The translations under genes were made by a program, and so were the position numbers. The notes beneath the pieces were generated by a model. The model was not told the origin of the DNA. It saw only the letters and a program-made list of their open reading frames with translations, and searched no databases. DNA of 64,000 nucleotides from assembly GCA_963726765.1 (NCBI GenBank), contig CAVSDH010000012.1, positions 1 to 64,000 on the forward strand, given 5' to 3'. Positions 26,247 through 33,696 of this stretch are shown in pieces. The stretch is from CAIWHR01 sp963726765 (lineage in GTDB: Bacteria; Pseudomonadota; Gammaproteobacteria; Burkholderiales; Casimicrobiaceae). The first letter of the stretch is position 1. Every line of letters starts with the position of its first letter.

Positions 26247-27287
26247 ATGAGAGCCAAACGCGTCATTTCCGTCGTCGGCTGCCACGCGGAAGGTGAAGTC
26301 GGCGACGTCATCGTCGGCGGCGTGCTGCCGCCGCCGGGACGCACGATGTTCGAAAGGATGTCGTCGATGCAGCGGGACCAGGACGATCTGCGGCGCTTGC
26401 TGCTCTGCGAGCCGCGCGGCAGCGTCGCGCGCCACGTCAACCTGATCACGCCGCCCACCCGCGCCGACTGCGACATCGGCCTCATCACCATGGAACCGAC
26501 GGAATTCGTGCCGATGTCCGGCTCCAACCTGATCTGCACGGTGACCGTGGCGCTTGAGACCGGGATCGTGGAGATGCGGGAGCCCGAGACAGTGGTCATG
26601 GTCGACACCGCCGCGGGACCTGTCCGCGCACGCGCGACATGCCGCGACGGCAAATGCGTGTCCGTGGAATTCGCGAACGTCCCCAGCTTCGTCGATCGAC
26701 TGGACGCCGTGCTCGCCGTCGAAGGATTCGGCACGATAAGCGTCGACATCGCCTACGGCGGCATGTGGTACGCGATCACCGACGCAACGCGCCTCGGCTT
26801 TCGCGTCGAACCGAGCGAGGCGCGCGACCTCGCCGTCGCCGGCGAGAGGATTCGCCTCGCCGCACGCGCGCAGCTCGAGGTCGTTCATCCGGAGAATCCC
26901 GGAATCGCGGGCGTCAGCATCGTCCAGTTCGACCGGCCGTTCGCGGGAGTCGGCCAGGTGACGCGCAACACCTGCATCGTCGCGCCGGGCCGCTCGGACC
27001 GAAGCCCCACGGGCACCGGCACGTGCGCGCGCATGGCCGTGCTGCACGCGCGCGGCGCGATGAAGGTCGGCGACAGCATGATCCACGAATCGATCATCGG
27101 CTCGCGGTTCAAAGGGAGCATCGCCGGCGCGACAACCGTCGCGGGCCGTCCGGCGATTCTTCCGCTGATCGAGGGCCGTGCGTGGATCACCGGCCTCCAC
27201 AGCTACACGATCGACCCGACGGATCCGTATCCCTCGGGTTACGTGCTCGCCGATACGTGGGGCGTCACCGGCAGCACGGCGCAGTAG
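26247..27287 (+). CDS. Proline-racemase-family protein with Ser91/Thr255 in place of both catalytic Cys
   Basis: 346 residues, slightly longer than the epimerase at 17938 and clearly of the same fold. At the first catalytic position the sequence is FVPMSGSNLICTV, with Ser91 replacing the Cys of M-C-G-H. At the second it is RSPTGTGTCAR, with Thr255 replacing the Cys of S-P-C-G-T-G. Known members are Cys/Cys (racemases, epimerases), Cys/Thr (trans-3-hydroxyproline dehydratase) and Ser/Cys; a Ser/Thr pair leaves no thiol for proton transfer. It is the last gene of the hydroxyproline cluster, so a proline derivative is a reasonable substrate. A dehydratase acting from one face, or a binding protein, are both possible. 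Confidence 0.7.
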   Translation: MRAKRVISVVGCHAEGEVGDVIVGGVLPPPGRTMFERMSSMQRDQDDLRRLLLCEPRGSVARHVNLITPPTRADCDIGLITMEPTEFVPMSGSNLICTVTVALETGIVEMREPETVVMVDTAAGPVRARATCRDGKCVSVEFANVPSFVDRLDAVLAVEGFGTISVDIAYGGMWYAITDATRLGFRVEPSEARDLAVAGERIRLAARAQLEVVHPENPGIAGVSIVQFDRPFAGVGQVTRNTCIVAPGRSDRSPTGTGTCARMAVLHARGAMKVGDSMIHESIIGSRFKGSIAGATTVAGRPAILPLIEGRAWITGLHSYTIDPTDPYPSGYVLADTWGVTGSTAQ

Positions 27288-27383
27288 TGCGACCGGCGGC
27301 CGAGAACCGACCATCGAACTGACCGGATCCACGCGAACGGACACTTTGTTGCATCATTTCGGACACATCGCCCCAGGAGAAGC

Positions 27384-28178
27384 ATGACCATGACATCGAA
27401 AACGCTTCGTCTCGTAATGGGTCTTGGCATCGCCGCAGCGCTGTCGGCGGCAATTGCCGCCGACGCCGCCAGGCCCGCCGCCGCCAAACCCCCCAGCGCC
27501 GAAGCCATTCTCAAGAAAATGTCGAGCACGCTCGCCACCGCCAACCAATTCACCTTCAAGGGCACCCGCGAAATCAGCGCGGCACTCGCGGCGGAGCGCA
27601 AGATGCAGGCGAAGAGCGACATCGTGGTGACCGTGCGACGTCCCGATCATGTCGCCGGCACGTCGACCAATGCCGACGGCGTGCGGAGCCTGTATTTCGA
27701 CGGCAGGAACCTCACGTTGGTTGACGGAAAGAACAACATGTATTCGACCGTGTCGCTGCCGGGGTCGCTGGACGCGCTGCCCGCGCAGCTCTCCGCGAAA
27801 TACGGCTTCCTGCCTCCGCTTGCCGACTTCGTGATGAGCAGCCCGTATGCGGATCTCAAGCGTCGCTCGAAATCCATCACCTACGTCGGCACCGACACCG
27901 CGGGAACGCCCGCCGTCCCGACCCATCATCTCAAGCTCGTCGGCAAGCTGGCCGACGCCGATTTGTGGATCGGCGTGGACGACCACTTGCCGCGAAAGAT
28001 GACGGCCATCGTGAGGGACGGCGCGGACAAGGGCACCGCGTTGACGATCCTTTTCACCGAGTGGAGTCTCGATGCGCACGTTACCGAGCAGGCGTTCGCG
28101 TTCGTACCGCCGGCCGGCGCGTTGCAGATTCCGATGATCACCACGGCCGAGATGCAGGCCGCGGCTGAAAGGAAATGA
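27384..28178 (+). CDS. Exported DUF2092-like protein
   Basis: 264 residues with a signal peptide (TLRLVMGLGIAAALSAAIAADA) and a CAGGAGA ribosome site before ATG 27384. The mature protein has the LolA/DUF2092-type pattern: 'AEAILKKMSSTLATANQFTFKGTREI', 'RRPDHVAGTSTNADGVRSLYFDGRNLTLVDGKNNMYSTV' and 'LWIGVDDHLPRKM'. This suggests an open beta-barrel that carries a hydrophobic ligand in the periplasm. DUF2092 proteins have no agreed function. The next gene overlaps it in an ATGA, so they form a two-gene unit. Confidence 0.72.
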   Translation: MTMTSKTLRLVMGLGIAAALSAAIAADAARPAAAKPPSAEAILKKMSSTLATANQFTFKGTREISAALAAERKMQAKSDIVVTVRRPDHVAGTSTNADGVRSLYFDGRNLTLVDGKNNMYSTVSLPGSLDALPAQLSAKYGFLPPLADFVMSSPYADLKRRSKSITYVGTDTAGTPAVPTHHLKLVGKLADADLWIGVDDHLPRKMTAIVRDGADKGTALTILFTEWSLDAHVTEQAFAFVPPAGALQIPMITTAEMQAAAERK

Positions 28179-28621
28179 CCTCCCCCGTCGAACCGAACAT
28201 CATTTCATTGATGAGCAAATCCATGAAGACGCCTCGATTCCCTGCATCAGCTTCCCGCTCCGGCCTTTCCGTGTCCGTAATGCTCGTTGTTCTCACAACG
28301 TCGATTTCCCTGCTGGGCCACGAGGAGTCGTTCGCGCGTGACGCGGGTGTTAGCGGCGGCGCAGGGGGCGGGGGCGCCGGTGCCGCGCGCGTGGGCGCTC
28401 CCGGAGCCGGTGCACCGGGCGTCGGTGTCGCGCCCGGTGTCGGCGTCGCTCCCGGGGCGGGCGTCGGTGTGCTGCCGCGCGGCTACCACGCCGCGCTGCC
28501 GGCGGCAACCGTTGCTTACACAACCGTCGCTTACAAGGGCCGAAGCTGCCAGTTTGCGGCCGGCGTCCACTATTGCCCCGCGATGTACCAGGGGCAGACC
28601 ATCTGGGTCGAGACACGCTAA
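28175..28621 (+). CDS. Small secreted Gly/Ala/Val-rich protein
   Basis: 148 residues from ATG 28175, which overlaps the DUF2092-like stop as ATGA; an internal ATG at 28223 is an alternative start. A hydrophobic segment (SGLSVSVMLVVLTTSISLLGHEESFA) acts as a signal peptide. A low-complexity region of G-A-G, P-G-V-G-V-A and P-G-A-G repeats follows. A C-terminal ~40-residue part contains two cysteines (GRSCQFAAGVHYCPAMYQGQTIWVE) that could form a disulfide. Such proteins are often annotated only as hypothetical, and partnership with the DUF2092-like protein is inferred from overlap. Confidence 0.65.
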   Translation: MTSPVEPNIISLMSKSMKTPRFPASASRSGLSVSVMLVVLTTSISLLGHEESFARDAGVSGGAGGGGAGAARVGAPGAGAPGVGVAPGVGVAPGAGVGVLPRGYHAALPAATVAYTTVAYKGRSCQFAAGVHYCPAMYQGQTIWVETR

Positions 28622-28663
28622 CACCGCGTTGGCGTTTGCGGCATCGACCTGAGGGGGCCGGCG

Positions 28664-28849
28664 ATGGATGAATTCCTCTTCCGGCCCTTCGCCGATATCG
28701 TCGGCCGCATCCGCGGCCCGATGAGCGCGTGCATCCATATCCAGACGCTGCTCGCGGCGATTCTCTATTTCATGACGATCGCAAGGGGCTCGTCTCCCCG
28801 ATCATGGACACGTCCCGTCGCCGGCGGGCGTTGTACACTCACAGGCTGA
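28664..28849 (+). CDS. Possible small protein, 61 residues
   Basis: A GAGGGGG sequence lies 6 bases before ATG 28664. The peptide has one hydrophobic stretch (IQTLLAAILYFMTIA). The last third is basic and composition-like, and I know of no relative. It lies in the 281-base gap between the secreted protein and the patatin gene, and could be chance. Confidence 0.22.
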   Translation: MDEFLFRPFADIVGRIRGPMSACIHIQTLLAAILYFMTIARGSSPRSWTRPVAGGRCTLTG

Positions 28850-28902
28850 CCATACGTTCCCGTTTTCCGGCCCCGCCGGAACACGGGTAGTCGGAGTCGA
28901 CG

Positions 28903-31146
28903 ATGTCCCATGCCCCAAGGATCGAATGGCGCCGCGGTCTCAGCGCGGCGCTTTCACTTGTGCTGTTCGTGGCCCACCCGGTCGCCATGGCGGCCGATTC
29001 CCCGCCTCCACGTGTCGCGGGCACGCCGCCGCGCATCGGCGTCGCGCTTTCCGGAGGCGGCGCGCGCGGCATCGCGCATGTCGGCGTCCTCAAGGTGCTG
29101 GACGAAATGCGCATCCCGATCGCCTGCATCACCGGTACCAGCATGGGGTCCATCGTCAGCGGCGCATTCGCCATCGGGCGATCGCCGGCCGAGATCGAGC
29201 AATTGGTGCTCGCCACCAACTGGGACGAGATCTTCCGCGACAACCCGCCGCGCGCGGAAATATCGACACGGCGCAAGGTCGACGATTACAAGACACTGTT
29301 CGCGCCGGAGTTCGGGCTGAAGAACGGGAGCCTGGCGCTGCCGAAGGGCATCATTGCCGGGGTCTCGATCGAGGCGTTCCTGCGCGTGGTGGCCGAGCCG
29401 GCGGCCGGCATCGAGGACTTCGACAAGCTGCCGGTGCCCTATCGTGCGGTGGCAACCGACATCGAGACCGGCGAAGCGGTCGTCCTCAGTCATGGCAACA
29501 TTGCCGAGGCGATGCGCGCCAGCATGTCCGTGCCTGGAGCGATCACGCCGGTGACGATGGACGGTCGCCTGCTGGTCGACGGCATGATCGCCAACAACCT
29601 GCCGATCGACCAGGCGCGCAAGCTCTGCGGCGACGTGGTGATCGCCGTCAACATCGGAACGCCGCCGTTGAAGCGCGACGAGATCACCTCCGCGCTCTCC
29701 GTCGTCAGCCAGATGATGGCCTTCCTCGGCAAGCAGACGGTCGACGATCAGCTGAAGAGCATGGGTCCGAACGACGTGCTGATCGCTCCCGACCTTGGCG
29801 ACATCACGGTGGCCAAGTACGACCGCGCCAAAGACGCGATCCGCATCGGCGAGGAGGCGACTCGAAAGATGGCTGCATCGCTTTCGCGCTACAGCGTGTC
29901 GCCCGAACAGTACGCGGCGATTCGCGCAACGCAGGTCAGGTCGCCCGTTGCAATTGCAGCGGTGGACGAGATCCGCTTCGAAGGATTGAAACGCACCAAT
30001 CCCGAAGTGCTCCGCGGCCTGGTGGAGACGAAGCCCGGTGAGCCACTCGACCAGGAAAAGATCGGTGCCGACCTGCGGCGCATCTACGGCCGCGGCGACT
30101 TCGAGGGCGTGGATTTCCGCGTCGTCGGATCGGCGGGAGGGCCCCGCGCGATGGTGATCAATCCGCACGAGAAGGATTGGGGGCCGGATTACCTGCGTTT
30201 CGGCCTGGGGCTCGAGAGCGACTTCCAGGGCGACAACGCGTTCAATCTTCTGTTCCAGTACCGCAAGAGCTGGCTCAACAACCTTGGCGGCGAATGGCTG
30301 ACCGAGGCCCAGATCGGACAGGATACGCATCTTTTCACCGAGTTCTATCAACCGCTGAACGAGCGGGGTGTGGGTTTCGGGTCGCTGTACGGCCAGGTCG
30401 GGCAGACCACACGCGGTGTCTTCAACGGCAACGACAAGATCGCGGATTATCTGATCAGCAGTGCGCGCGGCGGGGTGGACCTTGGCGCAAACCTCGGCAC
30501 GATCGCCACCGTGCGCTTGGGCCCGCAGTGGACCGAGGTTCACGCCCGCGTTGACACCGGCGATCCGGTGCTGCCGTCGGTGCGCGAGCTCACCGCCGGA
30601 GTCCACGCTTCAGTAAACATTGATGCGCTCGACCATGCGTGGTTCGCGCAACATGGATACAACTTTCTTGCCACGTACTACGGCGCCACGAAGGACCTCG
30701 GCTCGGCGCTGAATTACCAGCGCCTCGAAGGAAGGGGCCAGTATGTGATGTCGTGGGGGCCGCACACGATCAATCTTGTCGGTATCGGCGGAACCGACTT
30801 TGGCTCCAATATGCCGGCGTACGAGTCGTTCGCGCTCGGCGGACCGCTGCGTCTGTCCGGCTTCCGGATAAACCAGTTCTCGGGCCGCGAATACGCCTTC
30901 GGCCGACTGATGTACTACAACCGAATTTATCCGCTGCCGGAAATCCTCGGCTCGGGTGTCTTCGCGGGCGCGTCCGCGGAAGTCGGCAACATCCGTAGCC
31001 GCGCCGACGGGCTGCCGTCGCCGGGTACGCGGTACTCTGGTTCGTTGTTCATCGGCGCCAACACTGCCGCCGGTCCGGCGTACCTGGGCGCCGGATTCGG
31101 GAACAACGGCGCGTTCAGCGTCTACCTGCTTCTCGGGGCGCCGTAG
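28903..31146 (+). CDS. Patatin-like phospholipase autotransporter (PlpD type, type Vd)
   Basis: 747 residues. A signal peptide (RGLSAALSLVLFVAHPVAMAA) is followed by a patatin domain (about 44-330): oxyanion loop GGGARG, nucleophile Ser80 in GTSMG, and Asp226 in LLVDGMIANN complete the Ser/Asp dyad. A short POTRA-like linker (about 355-430: DEIRFEGLKRTNPEVLRGLVETKPGEPLDQEKIGADLRRIYG) and a C-terminal BamA/TpsB-like barrel (about 440-747) follow. This domain order and length match PlpD of Pseudomonas. The barrel would carry the lipase domain across the outer membrane to the surface, where it cleaves phospholipids. It is intact, with no nearby partner gene. Confidence 0.9.
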   Translation: MSHAPRIEWRRGLSAALSLVLFVAHPVAMAADSPPPRVAGTPPRIGVALSGGGARGIAHVGVLKVLDEMRIPIACITGTSMGSIVSGAFAIGRSPAEIEQLVLATNWDEIFRDNPPRAEISTRRKVDDYKTLFAPEFGLKNGSLALPKGIIAGVSIEAFLRVVAEPAAGIEDFDKLPVPYRAVATDIETGEAVVLSHGNIAEAMRASMSVPGAITPVTMDGRLLVDGMIANNLPIDQARKLCGDVVIAVNIGTPPLKRDEITSALSVVSQMMAFLGKQTVDDQLKSMGPNDVLIAPDLGDITVAKYDRAKDAIRIGEEATRKMAASLSRYSVSPEQYAAIRATQVRSPVAIAAVDEIRFEGLKRTNPEVLRGLVETKPGEPLDQEKIGADLRRIYGRGDFEGVDFRVVGSAGGPRAMVINPHEKDWGPDYLRFGLGLESDFQGDNAFNLLFQYRKSWLNNLGGEWLTEAQIGQDTHLFTEFYQPLNERGVGFGSLYGQVGQTTRGVFNGNDKIADYLISSARGGVDLGANLGTIATVRLGPQWTEVHARVDTGDPVLPSVRELTAGVHASVNIDALDHAWFAQHGYNFLATYYGATKDLGSALNYQRLEGRGQYVMSWGPHTINLVGIGGTDFGSNMPAYESFALGGPLRLSGFRINQFSGREYAFGRLMYYNRIYPLPEILGSGVFAGASAEVGNIRSRADGLPSPGTRYSGSLFIGANTAAGPAYLGAGFGNNGAFSVYLLLGAP

Positions 31147-31169
31147 CGGACGGCGGTCCCATTTCGTGT

Positions 31170-32498
31170 ATGCGCATCGCTGATGGACGCCTGAGCGGCC
31201 GGCGCGGCCTCGTGCGCTGGGCACTGTTTGCGCTCGCGTTGTTCGCGATCGCGGTGGTGGGCGCGTGGTTCCTGCAGAGCACGATCCCCCGCCACATCGT
31301 GCTCGCGTCCGGGCTCAAGGACGGCATGTATCACGAGTTCGCGCAGCGCTACAAGGCGATACTCGCGCGCGAGGGCGTCACGGTCGAGGAGCGATTGACC
31401 GGTGGCGCGGACGAGAACGAGCTCCTGCTGCACGACCCGAAGTCCGGTGTCGACGTCGCGTTCATGCACGGCGGCGTGGTCCAGCCGGCTGACCGCGGCA
31501 GCCTCGTCATGCTCGCGGCGCTGTACTACGAGCCGCTCTGGGTCTTCTATCGGGGTAAGGAGACGCTGACTCAACTGGACGAGCTTCGCTACAAGCGCGT
31601 CGCCATCGGCTCGCCCGGGAGCGGCATTCGCGCATTTGCGGAGCCGCTGCTCGAAGCCAACAACCTGAACGGCTTCAATACGCAATTCAAGCCGCTCGTG
31701 CTTGGCGATGCGTTGCGCGCGTTGCAGGCGGGTGAAGTGGATGGCGCCTTCCTGATGGGGCCTGTGCAGACGCCGGCCGTATGGCAAGCGTTGCACGATT
31801 CGAGCCTCAAGCTGATGAGCGTGGCACGCGCCGACGCGTATCCGAGGAAGTTTCCCTACATCACGAAATTGATGCTCCCGCCGGGTGCCATCGACCTCGG
31901 GCTCCACATTCCGGGCGAAGAGGTCAAGCTGGTCGGCACCAAGGCGATGCTCGTCGCGCGCGACGGCCTGCCGCCGGCGATCGTCAACCTGCTGCTCGAT
32001 GCGGCCCGCGAAATCCATGGCGACCACGGCTTCTTCGAGGCCGACGACGAGTTCCCGAACACGTCGCGCGTGGACCTTCCGGTTTCCGCCGCGGCGGATG
32101 GCCATCACCGCTTCGGCCCCAGCCTGCTGCACCGCTATCTGCCGTTCTTCGTCGCCACGTACGTCGAGCGGCTGATCGTTCTCCTGGTCCCGCTTCTGGT
32201 CATCCTGGTCCCGCTGTTCAACTTCCTGCCGCAGGCGCTGCGCTGGCAGAAGCGCTCGAAGATCTACCGCTGGTATGGCGAGCTGGCGCTTCTCGAGCGC
32301 GATGTCGACAAGCGCACCGGGACCCTTCCGATTGAGCAGTGGCTCGCGGACATCGACCGGATCGAGCAGGCGGCGGAACATCTCCGAATTCCCGCCAGCT
32401 TCGCGAGCGAGGCCTATACGTTGCGCGAGCACATCGGGCTGGTGCGGCGAACGGTGATGGCAAAGGCGAAAGGCGCCGGCGCGAGTCCGCTGGCCTAG
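31170..32498 (+). CDS. TAXI-type TRAP solute-binding protein with C-terminal membrane segment
   Basis: 442 residues. An N-terminal membrane anchor (WALFALALFAIAVVGAWFL) precedes a TAXI solute-binding domain: 'IVLASGLKDGMYHEFAQRY', 'DVAFMHGGVVQPADRGSLVML', 'RVAIGSPGSGIRAFAEPLL'. Beyond it lies another membrane helix (LIVLLVPLLVILVPLFNFLPQALRW) and a ~90-residue cytoplasmic tail. This architecture is that of the orphan, membrane-bound TAXI proteins rather than the simple secreted form. No TRAP permease gene is nearby. It could be a sensor or receptor rather than a transporter part. Its stop overlaps the convergent DUF4105 gene by 4 bases. Confidence 0.8.
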   Translation: MRIADGRLSGRRGLVRWALFALALFAIAVVGAWFLQSTIPRHIVLASGLKDGMYHEFAQRYKAILAREGVTVEERLTGGADENELLLHDPKSGVDVAFMHGGVVQPADRGSLVMLAALYYEPLWVFYRGKETLTQLDELRYKRVAIGSPGSGIRAFAEPLLEANNLNGFNTQFKPLVLGDALRALQAGEVDGAFLMGPVQTPAVWQALHDSSLKLMSVARADAYPRKFPYITKLMLPPGAIDLGLHIPGEEVKLVGTKAMLVARDGLPPAIVNLLLDAAREIHGDHGFFEADDEFPNTSRVDLPVSAAADGHHRFGPSLLHRYLPFFVATYVERLIVLLVPLLVILVPLFNFLPQALRWQKRSKIYRWYGELALLERDVDKRTGTLPIEQWLADIDRIEQAAEHLRIPASFASEAYTLREHIGLVRRTVMAKAKGAGASPLA

Positions 32499-33509
32499 CG
32501 CGCCGCCCCGCTCGCCGCGCTCCGCGGGTCGGGCAACCCCTCGCGGATTCCGCGTGAAAAGCCAGGGTCCTGATCGAGGGCCTTCGCCCGCGCATTGATG
32601 TGACTCTTTTCGCGCAGCTCCGCGAAGGGCAGGCTCGTATCTATCGAGCCGCGCTCGTAGAGCATCTGGTCTCCGTAGCCGTTGGCGAGCAGCCGCCAGT
32701 CGACGTTCGGCGCGTTCGTGAGGACCTTCGTGACGTGCTTGCGAATGCTGGTCGTGCAATTGTCGACCAGCGCGTTGTAGAACTCCGGCGCCTTGACCAG
32801 CGCATTCATGCTGGCGACATAGTCCATGAGCAGCGCCCGCGCCATCTCCGGCGCCACCTTCAGCCGATAGAGATAATCGTCCTCGCCGCGATAGTTGGTG
32901 CGCAGGCGAACGACGTCGCGCTCGTCGGCGGCGACATAGATGATTTCGTAGTGCCTGAAGAAGCCCTTGATGGCCGAGTATTCCTGGCCCTTGCTTTTCC
33001 GGGTCTCGATGGAGATCGCCAGCGGCAGCGAGCCCTCGAAATCCCAGCTCATGATCGTGTGCGCGATGGCCGGCGAACCCCAGTAGGACATGAAGAGGTC
33101 CACCCCGCGAAGCTTCGAAAGATCGTAGACGCGGTCCTCGTAGCGCGGCGTGAAGTCCGTCTCGCTTCGGTAGTCGAAATTGCGTACGTTGTGGAACGTC
33201 AACTGGTCGCCACGAACATCAGCCCACGCGACCTTCGCCACGTCCGGCTGCCAGTCGCGGTCGTTGCTCGGCTGGAGCGTGCTCCACCAGACGACGATCG
33301 CCAGAAAGCCGACGCCCCACACGGCCAGCGCGCGCCGGAACGGGCGCAGCCAGATGAAGGCCGCAAGGCTGCCGAGCGCGAAAACGGCCACGGCGGCTGT
33401 CCGCGCGCCGGCATCTTCACCGTGCCCCGGCGTAAAGCATGGCGAGAACGCCCCACACCGACGCACACGGCAAGGCGATGATCAGAATTACGACGAGCGC
33501 ACGCTTCAA
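32495..33509 (-). CDS. DUF4105 (Lnb N-terminal-like) membrane protein (frameshifted as sequenced)
   Basis: The conserved DUF4105 core is intact: 'PSNDRDWQPDVAKVAWADV', 'LTFHNVRNFDYRSETDFTPRYEDRVYDLSKLRGVDLF', 'DNCTTSIRKHV'. The last cysteine is a candidate catalytic residue for this papain-like domain. Upstream, a separate frame carries KRALVVILIIALPCASVWGVLAMLYAG with TTG 33509 as start and GGAGGAG before it. The frame of the core begins only at 33466. One extra C in the run 33425-33428 joins them, giving 337 residues, the family length. The protein has two N-terminal membrane segments and a periplasmic enzyme-like domain of unknown substrate. Confidence 0.8.
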
Positions 33510-33696
33510 GGGAATTCGCTCCTCCGGTGCCCGTGCCGCCTGGCGCCTTCGACAAAGCCGTCGCGGCCGCGAGGTCCGCGCGTATCCTAAACGATAATCG
33601 CGCGCAATGCCGACACGTGTCCGCAGGATTCGATGGCCGTGCCGAACCCCGGACCGGATGCTCGTCGATGCGTCCGATGTCGGTCCGGCCCCGAAT

